DNA of 64,000 bases from Ceratorhiza oryzae-sativae (lineage: Eukaryota; Basidiomycota; Agaricomycetes; Cantharellales; Ceratobasidiaceae). The position numbers and the translations under genes are program-made. The notes under the pieces were generated by a model. That model worked only from the letters and a program-made list of their open reading frames with translations. It was not told where the DNA came from and searched no databases. Positions 35,589-47,877 of the stretch are shown here, one piece after another. Position 1 is the stretch's first letter. Every line of letters starts with the position of its first letter. The stretch spans positions 310,001-374,000 of the forward strand of contig JARWMV010000250.1 of assembly GCA_030998015.1 (NCBI GenBank), written 5' to 3'.

Positions 35589-37123
35589 ATGACGACTGCG
35601 GCGGCAAAAGGAAAGCAGGCGGCTGACATGGGGTATGAGCTCCCGTGGTAAGGCGTCGGTCTTGTCGTGGTTGCTTGATATGATTGAACCGTCCGTCGAA
35701 TAGGGTGGAGAAATATCGACCGCAAACGTTGGACGAGATTGTGGGCAACGCAGAGACGATCGACCGGTTAAAGGTCATCGCAAAAGACGGAAATTGTCCA
35801 CATATCATCATTTCCGTATGTCTCTTCTTTGCCACCCATTTACGTTGCGTTTGACCACTCGTAGGGGATGCCGGGGATTGGGAAAACGACGAGCATACAT
35901 TGCCTGGCGCATGCGATGTTGGGAGAGGCGTACAAAGAAGGCGTGTTGGAGTTGAACGCTTCGGATGAACGGTGTGTCTATATCGCGGTTGATATATAAT
36001 CCACGAGACTGATGTGGGGTATAGCGGAATCGACGTTGTCCGAGGCAAGATCAAAGCGTTTGCGCAGAAAAAAGTCACTCTTCCGCCTGGAAAGCACAAG
36101 TTTGTCATTCTGGATGAAGCCGATAGGTGTGTCTGTTCCACTTTACTGGGAAACTCGACTGAGGGAGTCGACAAATGATTAAAAAAAAAAAAAAAACAGC
36201 ATGACGACAGGTGCTCAACAAGCCATGCGTCGAACGATGGAAATCTTTTCGTCGACGACACGGTTCGCTCTGGCGTGCAACCAAGCAAACAAGATCATCG
36301 AACCGATCCAATCGCGTTGTGCGGTTTTGAGGTATGCCAAGCTGCGAGACGAAGAAGTGTTGAAGCGGATATTGGAGGTGTGCGAGTTGGAAAAGGTGCG
36401 AGCTATCCTCTCGCGCTTGTGTGTTCATCGACTGATGGGTGTTTTGTAGGTGAAATATAGCGACGAGGGTCTCACGGCGCTGTTGTTTACTGCCGAGGGG
36501 GATCTCCGCCAAGCACTGAACAATCTGCAAAGTACACACGCCGGATTCGGGTTCGTGTCGGCGGACAACGTGTTCAAAGTGTGCGACCAGCCGCATCCTG
36601 TCATTGTCCAGGTACGTAAACCTCGCGGTTGGTTGTCCATTCACTTAGGGTTCCTCGTTGACAGGACATGGTCCGAGCATGTGTCAAGGGAGACATAGAC
36701 AGCGCCATGGCTCGACTGAACGAGTTGTGGACCCAGGGATATAGCGCGATCGATATCGTGGTCACGCTGTTCAGAGTCACCAAGACGTTTGACGAGTTCG
36801 TACTTGCTCTCTTTCCCACCTATGTTATATCAACTTGGCTCTTTCAACAGGCTCCAGGAATACACGAAACTTGAATACATTAAAGAAATCGGGTGGACCC
36901 ATATGCGCGTGCTCGAGGGCGTCGGTACACTCGTTCAGCTCGGTGGGTTGATCGCGCGGTTGTGTCGCAAGGTGAGCGCCAGGAGTGGGTGGGCGTGGGC
37001 GATGTCTAACCGTTGTTGCCATAGCACATGAACCCGAGTTATTCGACGTTGCTTGAACGAACGCGTTCCCGCCTTGCGCTCTCGTCCACTATTTATACTC
37101 TATTCTGCAGTGGCTTGCAATGA
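35589..37123 (+). CDS. RFC4: Replication factor C subunit, Rfc4 type (human RFC2)
   Basis: AAA+ clamp-loader subunit that helps load PCNA on DNA. Nine exons: 35,589-647; 35,704-815; 35,865-971; 36,025-126; 36,200-395; 36,450-611; 36,665-795; 36,851-971; 37,025-123. They join to 1,089 nt, giving 362 aa. Seen: [18 protein letters not shown] (RFC box), Walker [11 protein letters not shown], Walker [12 protein letters not shown], arginine-finger region [13 protein letters not shown], sensor 2 [12 protein letters not shown] and the C-terminal collar [15 protein letters not shown]. The [15 protein letters not shown] wording is that of Rfc4 rather than Rfc2/3/5. The last 30 residues are unlike other species and may be spliced differently. 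Intron 4 ends in a run of about 18 A before the CAG acceptor. Confidence 0.93.
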
Positions 37124-37343
37124 TGTACCGCGCTTTCATTTAATGACAAAAAAAGCAGTCATGCATTATACCGAAAAACTACCGTAACCCACTGCGTGAG
37201 GAAAGTAGAGGGGGGAAACAATCAATCGTCGTCTCGAGATGTAGAGTCCTTTGTCCAATAAGTCCATTTGTGTAAAGCGGCACAGCCACGTGAGAACTGC
37301 TTGATCCCCCTGATCTTTCCCTATCATCACTCCTTTGGCAGAA

Positions 37344-38749
37344 CTAGAGCACAGCGGCTCCACCCAATCCCGCGGCACCCATGAGCAGCACGTTGGTCCA
37401 TACTATTTGTGCCCAGCCTAGGCTCGAGAGCGCGAGCGCCGAGTTGGTGTGCGAGGTGGATGACGATGACGAATTGGAGCTGGTCGAAGTGATAGGCGGG
37501 GCGATAGTCTTGGAGGTATCATAGGTGACGCCGTTGGCAGTCGCAGCAACCTGGAACACCGAGCCGAGTCCATAATTATAGTACTACAGCACGTCATCAG
37601 CCATCGAGCACGACCAACACAGCAACAGCCGCGGCGACTTACATCCACAAGGAAAAACGTCTGCTGCTTGCCGTTCAACGCCAGACACGTCTCGGCCTCT
37701 TGGCCGATCGAGCCCACGCCGCTGACGGCGTTGGTCTGGTTCAAGCTGGCCTTGTCTGGGACGAGCGACTGGACGCCAATGACGGATGCGTACGTGTCCA
37801 GGAAATGGTTCGAGAGACCCATCTTGCCTTCGGCCGTGCCGGCCGTGCGGTTGAGCGTACACGGGAACGCGGTGTCGGTTACGTCGAAGGCGGTTTCCCA
37901 GATGTTGGTGAATTCTAGGATGGATCGTTTAGTCATGTCAATTTTTTTTTTCGGCAGCCCGAGAGAGTGAGAAACGAACCATCGATGATGTACGGTGCGG
38001 CTGTTGCGTCTGCGCTGTTGTCCATGAATGTGACCAGACGCTTGCCGGTGTCGATGAGCGTGCCAAGTGTGGGCCAAGCATCGGCCTTGACAGAGGTAGT
38101 ATCGGGCGCATAGGACATGCTGACGAGGTTGGCGGTTTGGTACGCTGCAGCAAAACTCGACGCCGCGACGTTGTCAATGTTGACGATCAGGATGGTGACG
38201 ACCTCGTTTGGATTGCTGTCCATCCATGATTTGACCTTTTTGAGATAGTCGGAGAGCAAGCCGCCGTCGAGCAATAGCTATCGGGGAGCATAATAAGCAC
38301 CGTTTCTGGACCGAGACAAAGGAGAATGACATACGCAGGACGAGTGGCAGAGGCGGATGGCGCCGTTTTGGTTGTGCGCTTGGAGCTGCAAGAGCCGGAT
38401 GCCGTCTGTGAGCTGCTGGGTGACATCGTAGTCCTGGTTCGCGGCCACTGGTCAGAAATGGACAGAATGAGCATCGCCTTGTTCCTGGGCTGAACAACTC
38501 TAGGGACGCACGATTGTTGGATCCGACGGCATACGAGTTGTGTGCACCAATGTACGTCACGTTGCCATACGTTCTGGAACAGAGCTGGTCGGGCGGTCAG
38601 CTCGAGTCGGAGGCGGCTGGAAAAAAAGAGAGACGGACCTCGGCGTGTCCGTTGCAGACGGTTGCACGCTTGGCGACTGCGTGGGCGTTGGCGGCGGGGA
38701 GGGCGGCGAAGAGGGCGAGTGCGGCCTGCGCAATGCGGGAGACGATCAT
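37344..38749 (-). CDS. Secreted, probably GPI-anchored PI-PLC-like phosphodiesterase
   Basis: Six exons on the minus strand: 38,639-749; 38,512-584; 38,335-447; 37,980-38,277; 37,643-914; 37,344-583. They total 1,107 nt, giving 368 aa. Signal peptide MIVSRIAQAALALFAALPAA is followed by NAHAVAKR. The X-domain active-site regions are YIGAHNSYAV, with one catalytic His, and RLCHSSC with another, then ILIVNIDNV and LVTFMDNS. The C-terminus is Ser/Thr-rich and then hydrophobic (ALALSSLGWAQIVWTNVLLM), as in GPI-anchored proteins. Related fungal proteins belong to the PLC-like phosphodiesterase superfamily; true phospholipase activity is not shown by the sequence. Confidence 0.87.
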
Positions 38750-40817
38750 GGTAGCGAGTGGGGTGTTGCCGGGCGGGGCTGGAGGGAGATCAGAACGAGG
38801 GTGGGAGGATTATATAGGGAGGCGGTGGTGGGAGAGGCGAATGGGCCCAGCGCGCTTCGATCGCCGGTTGAAATACCTGTGCTGCGGTCGTTCGGGGTGC
38901 CGTACACGCAAAAATAAAATGCAAATTACTGCACACACGAGACAAGACATTCTGCCCCTTTCTCAGGCGGGCCCTTCGATTCTACCACAGCCAAGCTACA
39001 GAGCCGAATCGCCCACGCCATCGTTCTCGGCCTCATATCCAGGGCTGTCCGCCCAGCGCCTTTCGATCACGTCGATCGCCGTGTGTGTGCCACCATAGAC
39101 CTAGTTGGACTGTCCGTGTTCGGACGATGCCGCCAGCCCAGGACTTTGGCGTCCGCAAGAGTGGCTTGGCTGATACAAGACCCCCAAGCCGAACATCCAC
39201 GGCCATTGTTACAATACTTGGTTGAACTTGGCCCGTTCGCCCCTCAGAACTAGAAGAAAAGCCCATATGATATTTCTTAATGATGGCATACACACCCACC
39301 GTCGACCCACAGGGCTTTCAACGGCAACAGCCAAACTAGTGTCACGGCCAGGATTAGAATCGGGATGCCGAGCCACGGTCAACAAAATGCTATTCATAGG
39401 CAACAGACGAAAATGCAGCTTCACCCCAGGATAGATTTCCGGGGGAAACCGAGACCAGGTCTCAAATCGCATGCACATTCTAAGCTAGCATTTAGTGTCC
39501 CCCGCAGCGCTAGTTCTGTACTGGTTTCAACATCATCCTGCGCCGTGCTTGCTGAACTCGAATAAGAGGTTCATTTAAGCGACGCTCAAGGCTTGCTTTC
39601 GAAAGATGACGCAGCTCGCGCCGTTGGGGCTGGAAACTCACTCTTGTTCATATATTCCTCATTTTTCGATGAACCCTTGGTTCATCTCACAGTCCGCTGG
39701 TTTAATAGCAGCTGGTTATGTATAAATTACACAACTGGAGGGAGCCTGTCTCCCGCAGGCTGAACGTACTATAGGTGAGAATACTGCTTTCCAAATAACG
39801 AGGCTTGAATAGTTCAACCATCTAACCTCCCTTATTTAGCTATTCCAGTTGGTCGAGTAAACAGCGACGAAACGCAGATCGTTCACATCCATCATTGGCT
39901 GAAATGGGGAATTGATGTGCCCGTGTCCAGTTGGCGATCTTGCTCAAACTGAATTCATTTGATGTCTCTGGTTCAGACAGTGGGCTGAGCGACATGATAG
40001 GAGCACAAGTGTAAAAAGGGTTCAATACCATAACATTTGTACTTTGAGATTAAGACACCCACAATCACCGCTTCTCATGTGTAGCTTGACGTTTAAACAA
40101 AGAAAACTGCAATATCGAATACAGAGTTGACGCCTTAGGATACTATATCATGCACAACTTGAGCTTGCACTAACCCTATATCCTGCTAGCGGGCGGACTT
40201 GACGCCACAGTACTCAAAGTGTATTATGGTTTCCAATCGCTTGACGTATACACCGGCCTACTGCAAGACAGAGCCGAGGAACGCTGGCTCAGTCAATTGC
40301 GATAGAAGCATAGCTGAATACCCAACTCGAGGGTGGATGACGCCATTCGGTACAACTTAAGAGAAGTACGATGAGCTGTAGAAACGGCGATGCAAGAATG
40401 GGCGTTCGCGCGACAATCTCTACACGACTAATCCAATTCTGCGAGTGAATGGAGCTAGCTTGCACAGAACTTTAGGCTCTTGGCAATCGGACAGTCCTCT
40501 TGCCGCTGACCTGTATATCTGATGAACATTTTACGACTCCAGGTGCATGGTCGCAGGCTTCGTATCTTCTAGTCCGGGTGCGATTACCAATAGGACCCTT
40601 TCAACCCGTCGGCTCTCGGCGTCTCATTTATGGGGGACCTCCCAAGCAAGGTGATTCTCATCATGTTAAACGTAGATCGTCACTCTGGTGTCAATTAGGT
40701 TACAATGACAGTCGCCGCTATTGAATACAACTTACGTCATGGTGATGAACTAGCACTACTTTAGGCTGTAGAGCCTTCGGTCCTCCTTTTGCTCACGACC
40801 ACTGCGCATCTCCCGCC
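38750..40817. other. Intergenic, no gene seen
   Basis: The minus-strand ORFs at 39,209-39,478 and 39,840-40,031 have protein-like stretches but no recognised family, start context or splice chain. They may be relics. The promoter of the PI-PLC-like gene lies at the left end. Confidence 0.4.
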
Positions 40818-42946
40818 ATGGTCCTGCCCGAGGCGCTCCAATCTCGCGTCGACGACTTGAATCGACGTCTAGAAACATTCATCAAACATTTTGAAGCGAC
40901 AAAAGACAAAGACTTGAGTGATAAACAATACAAGGCGCGAGAAGCCCGGTTTCTTAAAATCTGTAGCGACACTTGTGCGCTGGTCCGCGAAGAAACAGCG
41001 AACCAAAGCCCCCACCTCCCCGACCTCGTGTTAGCAGCTGGAGCATCTTGAGCGAAGCGGTCGATTACGGGTATGGGGATTCTGAAATGTTTGATTTCAT
41101 GCCCTCCTGGGCCCACGATGAAGCTGCTGGTCAGCCACTGATCAATGATAATTCGGAAATTAAACTTCCGATTCGTGAGCATCTATATCCTGAGGGTTGA
41201 GTATCATCGCTGACAAGAGCCGTGGTGATCCTAGCGTCAAACGCGCTCCAGGAGCTGATGCAGATCCTCGGGGTTGCTAATCCAGGATCTAAATTGAGTG
41301 CGTCGATAGTTCAACAAGAGATGTTGACTGACCATGAGGACAGGGGAAGTGACAGCGGCTCCATGGAAGGACACAGTCCCGCGTCACCCCAAGTCCTCGA
41401 AACTCGCGCGGTTCCGACCAAATCTCCCTACCATCACACCTACCCCTGCTAATACGATAGCCATGAGAGTTTATGACGCACGTTGCGAGATTTTTTCCAC
41501 GCGAGCAACGTCGCCAATAGATCTCGTCATCTCTCAAGACAATTCGTGTCTGGCTCTGCTGGCGGCAGGCGGATGGAAGAATCGCTCGCCCGTTCTTGAC
41601 TATTATCTCCTTGACAAAAGCGAAGAGGAAGACGGGGACCAGTTTGGCAAGAACCATTTCATGGAACCTGGTTTGGCGCACGTCGCTTCCCACATTGCAA
41701 TCCACGAAAGCCGTCGTCTTATCCTGGTCGGGGATGAGGACAGGATCAAGTCTTATGCTTGGGCTGCCGATGGGAGCAAGTACGACGAACCCCTTCCGAC
41801 GCACACGCTTGCTTGTAGATATCGCTCGGGACCCATTGGCGTCCTACCAAACGGGAACATTATACGGGCTGAAAAGGGGCAAGTTGCGGTCTGGAACACG
41901 GACGAACTTCCCACTCACGGCCCGGATGGGGATGAGCCAATTGGTGAGGAAGAAGAGGACGAAAACATGCTCGAGGATACGTGGCGCGATGATCCAGAGG
42001 ATATAGAGACCTCGCCTGGCAGCAATCCAAGCTCTTATATCACCTTCAGTGCCGATCCAGATCTGAAATTGAATAGATGGGTTCCACGAGTGGGGACGCC
42101 AACGACAATGTTGTGTTACTCTGAGCCTTATGACTGTCTCACGCTTGACCTTGAGCACCAAGGTCAAGTGGTTGCACGGTACATTGGGCACGGAGGTAAA
42201 CTGACTGACATGTCGGTGAGCGCCGGGGACCCGAACATGTTTCTAACGGCCTCTACCGATGGCTTTGCTCGCATGTACGACTTTCGTACCCCTCCCTGTC
42301 CTGACGTTTGATGCTTGTGGACAAAACGAGCCTTGTGACGCCGCGATCATCGTCCATCCAGATGGCATTCCCAGTAAGCAGTCTCCATCAGTGCCAAGCA
42401 CAAATTTCTGATCCTAATTCATTAGCCGTGTTCACTGGCACTGGGAGGGGAGAGCAGATCAAACTGTGGGATGTTCGTGCGAAAGCCTCGGTGTACGAGC
42501 TCTCGACCGGTAACAACCAGGTCCAGTCACTTGCCTGGGACTCTACACGCAATCATTTGTACGCGGCTACAGAATGCAGCTATCAAGACAGAATGGGGTA
42601 TCGGCATGATTATCGTCGCCTGAAAAGGTCCCAATCGAACCCGGGTAGAATGCGGTCCGATGATGAAGACGACGAAGTGAATGAAGACGGCGAAGATGAT
42701 GACGACGACGACGATTTTGATGAGGAACGCGCCTGGCCTAAGAATGCATGGCATGACGAGGATTACTTTGGATATGTATTTGATGCGGGAGACAACAGAA
42801 TTTGTGAGTTTCGTGTCGCTTGTCAGCTGAGTAGACCTCACGTTGAAATTCCATTAGACAAATATGCTTTCAAGGAGGATCCCGATATCTCTCGACTTCC
42901 AGAGTACGGAGATGCGACTGTAGGTGAAGGTAATTCGTATTGGTAG
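40818..42946 (+). CDS. WD40-repeat protein, frame interrupted
   Basis: The N-terminus (MVLPEALQSRVDDLNRRLET) is helical, followed by AVDYGYGDSEMFDFMPSWAH, then a beta-propeller region including SPIDLVISQDNSCLALLA, YIGHGGKLTDMSVSAGDPNM with FARMYDF, and IKLWDVRAKASVYELSTGNN with VQSLAWD. An acidic loop of Asp and Glu (about 42,655-42,730) precedes the last exon (KYAFKEDPDISRLPEYGD, 42,859-42,946). Introns lie at 41,195-41,233, 42,374-42,425 and 42,800-42,858, with probably one just before 41,461. At about 42,290 one extra C in ACCCCTCCC shifts the frame between FARMYDFRT and LTFDACGQNEP. A second shift may occur near 41,000 in a C run. It is therefore either mis-sequenced or damaged. Partner proteins are unknown. 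Confidence 0.75.
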
Positions 42947-43056
42947 TTGCATGGCTGCCGAGTGTCGCGCTGTGAAGTATAACCAGATTTCTCTATGTAA
43001 AATAATGAACGTTGTATTCACCTCTTGCCACCTTGCGTAATGTCGCGCTATTGTTA

Positions 43057-43419
43057 TGAACCAGTGCCAGGGTGGTATCCAAGTATATGCGACCCAAGGG
43101 CTTATCAAATATTACGTCATAGATTTAGGGTGTCCGAAGGAGTTGGATGAGCAATCAGAGGGTGACAACTTTGCCGGTAATGGAGGCGGCGAAGTTAGTG
43201 ATGATGGCGGTGAGGACAGGGGTGGAGCGTTCGAGTATAGACGTACTTGGTCGGGGGGCGCATACCAAAACGTGCATTACTTTGGCCACATGTTCGACGG
43301 GGGGACTCGCGGATTCAGTGCGTGCTTCCAGGACGTAGCCAAATAAACAAACTGACAAAATATTCCAGGTCAATATTCTTTCAAGGAAAATACTGAAACT
43401 TCGGTTGTGCCGAATTAAG
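43057..43419 (+). pseudogene. Tandem partial copy of the WD40 gene's 3' end
   Basis: The frame reads TWSGGAYQNVHYFGHMFDGG and then, across an intron (43,327-43,371), SQYSFKENTETSVVPN and a stop. The upstream gene reads AWPKNAWHDEDYFGYVFDAG and YKYAFKEDPDISRLPEY at the same place, with an intron in the same position. The acidic loop is also echoed. Only the last part of the gene is present, so it is a diverged tandem duplicate. Confidence 0.7.
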
Positions 43420-43601
43420 GGAGCGCCGTGCTGAGCGCGGGTTCTTCAGGTGTACTCAAATTCTCGTAACTTGCGGCTCATGGGTGAGATCCAGGTTTCA
43501 CGAATTAATGCGTATTAAAATTTGGGCGTCGCATATGGCACCGGAATTGACTGGCATTAATAGGTATATGCGGTACTATACGTGTTACTCGAATGGGTAC
43601 A

Positions 43602-44293
43602 TCAACGGGGAATGGGTAAAGAATCCTCCGAAGCGCCGTCAACATTGAGGGCTACCAATGTGCGAGCCACCATATTGTATCCCGCGACAGTTAACACCGC
43701 TTCAACAACCTGCCTGTCATCTCTCATATGCTTCTTAAATTCTTGGAAAATTGGCTCGGGGATGTGGGCATTTCGCGTAGACGCGTCCGTAAACGCGATT
43801 GCGGCAAGTTGTGCATCGCTAAACAGCGAACGCTCGCGGCCAAACGGGGAAAATGTCGAGTCTCGAAGAAGAAGCAATTGTTCGGTAGTTAAGCCTTCTT
43901 GTCGCCCAACACCCTCATGGAGCCTCCATTCGTACGCCGCGCCTTCAAGTGCGGCAACACGAAGTATCTGTACTTGAAACTGTTAGTCCCTGCAGATGTT
44001 AAAGCCCCCGAGTCAGATTTACCATAAGCTCTCTGATATCTCCTGGAACGGTGCTGTTATAACGGATTTGGCTGAACATGCTTTGCCAGCCCACGGCAAA
44101 CCTACACTAGCGGCTTTGAGAAATGACTGGCATCGTGCTCGCGAATACTTTACGGCTCAGAGTTTAGCAACACTTTGTCAAGTTCACGGAGTTCTCCGTG
44201 TTGCTGGCTTCGGATCGTATCGACGACAGCAGAAGTCCCTGCAGGCGGATCCACACGTGCAACTCGCTCTCCGGCGGTGGGGATTGTGGACAT
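43602..44293 (-). CDS. Carboxymuconolactone decarboxylase-like (AhpD-like) protein, 194 aa
   Basis: Three exons on the minus strand, 44,154-44,293, 44,023-44,101 and 43,602-43,967, total 585 nt, exactly 195 codons. Start MSTIPTAGERVARVDPP. The CMD-type core shows VGWQSMFSQIRYNSTVPGDI, ILRVAALEGAAYEWRLHEGV and AQLAAIAFTDASTRNAHIPE. The classical C-x-x-C of AhpD is not present, so peroxidase activity of that type is unlikely. The AAYEW...H motif is shared by fungal 4-carboxymuconolactone decarboxylase relatives. Substrate unknown. No signal peptide. Confidence 0.85.
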
Positions 44294-46357
44294 TACAATT
44301 CAGAATCAAGGTTGGTTTGAAGAATGGGTAGTGTACTCGGGTGTGTCGATGGGAATATATACCGAGAGGTTGGAGATTATCTCGTTCCAGATCGATGCAT
44401 GCCTTTTTATATCGTGAACCGCTTCATCCATGGTATATTGCGAACCTTGAGTAGCCTGCCACCGATTGCGGGTGAGGCGCGATTTAGCCGCACTAGGGGG
44501 CGGTGGGGGTGATACTCGACACATACTCGACAGATACATGTGTCACTAGTGACAAGCCGAGTTGGGGTGGCGGAAGTGTAAAATTATAAGTATATGCTGA
44601 TTTGATTATCTGTCTCTGGTAATATGAGGTGAGATAGGACTGGAGATTCTGGCGCACCCAGTGAGAGAAAGCAACGCACTTCTTCAACGGGTTGAGTGTC
44701 AGAATAGTAGAGCAGTTCTCACGAGTGAGGCGAATCGATCTTGCAAAAACTTATTTAATGTAAATGCGAAGGTCTTGTCCAGTATAAAATGGTGCTGAAA
44801 TATTGCGTGGGAATCCATCGTTAACGAATTATGTGCCAATCTCAGCCAAACCCCAGAAATCTGGCTAGCATATACTAGCTCCACAGGTCTAAGTATGCTA
44901 CTGAGCATTCACTAGATCCAAACTAGCACGGGCTACCGGTGCTATCGGCATCTGGTTAGTGCTCAGAAGCATACTTAGACAGTGAGGGCATTCTCACGTG
45001 CTAACTAGATTTTCGGGGGTTGGCCGAGAATGCGGAGCCTCGTAAGTTAAATCAACCACCCCAGTTGCCGGGCACGGCTCTCCCCGCGCAATATGAGAAG
45101 TTTTAACCAAGACATCGTCAGAGATCAGGGTAAATAGGAATAGAATTCGAGGGCATATTTGCTCAGTGTTTAGTAAAAAATTCGTTGTTTTGTTTTTGGG
45201 GAGCATTTATAGACTCACCACGGTGAGGAGGCCATTAGATAGGATACCGGTCTGGGAGGGAGATCGTGTCGATGAAACGTCGGGGGTATTGTGTTGGTCG
45301 GGGCTCAGTTGATTATCGCACTTACGGCAGTTTGGGAGAGCCCTCAGAATGTTGGAACTTAGAACGGAGGAACTGGCGGTTGCCACTCGTGACGGTCAGG
45401 TGCGGAAGACGCGTCACCCTGATCTGCTACTCCGGCACACGTGCCAGAAAGTATCCAACAGTCTGTTCCTGACAACTGCTGGTCCGAATTCCCTGCCTGA
45501 TGCTATGTCTACAGACTATCTCCCGAAACATCAACAGACATACCTAGACCCTTAGGCGATGAGGGAGAGGTTAAATTTCTCCGAACACCACACAGCACCC
45601 CCCCCCCCGAAATACCCGCTATCTTACCTGGGGGAATTGTATATTAATGAGAGCCAGAAAAAAAAAAAACGCTTTCGACTGGATGCCGTTACCTATCTCG
45701 AGACCTTCGGTGGATCTAACAATTTGAGGAGAGTATGAATCTCGCCAGAGCTTGTGTTATACCGCAGAAGATTGAATCGCAGGCATTGCAATCTCCCACT
45801 GAAACGGGTCTGTTCTTTTTCGATGAAGCTTGTAGATGTGAGCCAATGAGATTCTAAACCGCGACGGCCCGACTCGACATTAATTCGATCAATTACCTGC
45901 AGGAGTATCTCTTCGATTTATTCTGAAGCCTAACAGTCTTGGATCGACCTTGGCCGTACGTACATAGGGATAGAGGCATGAGATACGCGAGGTCTTATGA
46001 TCTTTGCCGAACTATCGCAATAACCTCGCGCATCTTCGGAACATACAACGGTCCACGCGACTCGACTAATAAGCATCGTCATACAGGAATTGCAAGCCAC
46101 CATTCCCGTTATTTACTAACGTGTAGCATCAGCTGCTCTGATCAGCAGTCGCCAAGCGCGGTGTGAGTGAAGTTTGCTGGCCGACAATATGGCGAACCCC
46201 GTTGCCCGAGTGCTACACTTGACATCGACAATAATTCCTTGGCGCTGCTGGTGTCGTCATGTTCGCTGGAGAACACGCATAAAAACCTCGGCTGGGCCTT
46301 CGGGAGTAGAACAACTCTCATCCTTCTCTCGCCCTACTTTTGCCCGCCTATATACCG
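44294..46357. other. Intergenic, no gene seen
   Basis: There are many stops in all frames. Notable only for short homopolymers (C run about 45,600, A run about 45,660). The AA9 promoter is at the right end, where TATATA lies only a few bases before the ATG. Confidence 0.45.
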
Positions 46358-47702
46358 ATGATGAAGGCTCAAATAGTTGCTGCTTCGTTGGCATTGCTCT
46401 CGGTTCCGGCAGCTGCCCACACAATCTTCCAAGTGAGCATCATGTATTCATTCGACATTCGATTGCTTAATAAATGTCTGGGATAAATAGGAACTCTACG
46501 TCAACGGTGTTTCTGCGGGACACAATGTAGGAATCCGTGTTCCTTCGACCAACAATCCGGTCACCGATGTTACTTCCAACGATATTATCGTGAGTTCACT
46601 CGAGCTTGTTGCCTTGCGAATTATGCCTTAATCAGCACATCAATAGTGCAATACAGGGATTAATCCCTATGGCAAAACAGTTATTAACGTCCCGGCTGGT
46701 GCTACTATCACACATGAGTGGCACCACGGAGGAAACGGAGCTGATCCCAGTGATACCTCTGACCCTGTTGAGGCTAGCCACTTGGGTCCTGTCATGGGTA
46801 AGAGCAGTTGATAGGTGGGACTATGCGCGTGGCTAATCATATGACCAGTTTACCTTGCCAAGGTTTCAGATGCAACGCAAGCGGATGTGACAGGCCTCAA
46901 ATGGTTCAAGATTGCCGAGGACGGCTTGGATTCTAACAAGGTCTGGGGCGTCAACCGTCTTATCAACAATAAAGGAAAGGCAACCGCTGTGATCCCCAAG
47001 TGCATTCCATCCGGAAATTATCTCCTTCGTGCGGAGATCATTGGTAAGTATGCTACAAATATTTTTTTGGTTCAGGTAAATTGAGCGAAATAATTTTCTC
47101 AAGCCTTGCATGGTGCGAGCAGCTATCCGGGAGCTCAATTCTATATGTCATGCGCTCAGATCAACGTTACGGGTGGGGGAAGCGCCTCACCTGCGACAGT
47201 GTCCTTCCCTGGTACTTACAAGGGAAGTGATCCGGGCATCACTGTTAATGTGAGTAGCTAAGATGCAAATGCTTTATTTGCACTGACGGTATTTCAAACA
47301 GATCTACGTGAGCAAACACTTTCACATCTGCCTACTTGAATGCTCATATTTTATTGTCGTAGTATCCGCCTCTTACGAGTTACACAATCCCCGGCCCCCG
47401 TCCATTCACGTGTGACGGATCTTCTGGGACCACGCCATCGACCCCTACATCAACAACCAAGGCTGCCACAACTTCGACTACTTCTGTAACAACCAAGGCA
47501 TCCACCACATCCTCCTCTGCTTCTCCAACCTCGACCGGCACAGTTCCGAAGTATGGTCAATGTGGTGGTATCGGCTGGACGGTGGGTAGCTTCCTTTGCT
47601 CTCTTGGTTGACAGCTAACCAACGGATATCTAGGGAGCGACGGTTTGTGTTTCGGGGAGCACATGCACGAAGATAAACGATTACTATTCTCAATGCACAT
47701 GA
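46358..47702 (+). CDS. AA9 lytic polysaccharide monooxygenase with CBM1
   Basis: Copper enzyme that oxidatively cleaves cellulose. Eight exons: 46,358-432; 46,491-589; 46,647-797; 46,849-47,043; 47,104-249; 47,302-307; 47,363-581; 47,634-702. They total 960 nt, giving 319 aa. Signal peptide [20 protein letters not shown] ends just before HTIFQELYVNG, so the mature N-terminus is the copper-binding His. The second brace His is in THEWHHGG; the axial Tyr region is [14 protein letters not shown] Thr/Ser linker ([16 protein letters not shown]) leads to a fungal cellulose-binding module with its four Cys ([15 protein letters not shown] ... [13 protein letters not shown]). Exon 6 is only 6 nt. The gene appears intact. 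Confidence 0.95.
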
Positions 47703-47877
47703 TCATCTCGAAGCATTTTTCACTTATTTTTTATGTCCAATAAATTCATGGTTGCACCCACGTCTCCAGTGTGAGCTCTGTCATAACAGCAGAAAAGTAG
47801 ATACAGGGATGCAGCACGAGTCAGAGCGTGCCGGAACCGGAATGGTATCGAGTTTTCACAAAATAACGGACGAGGAA

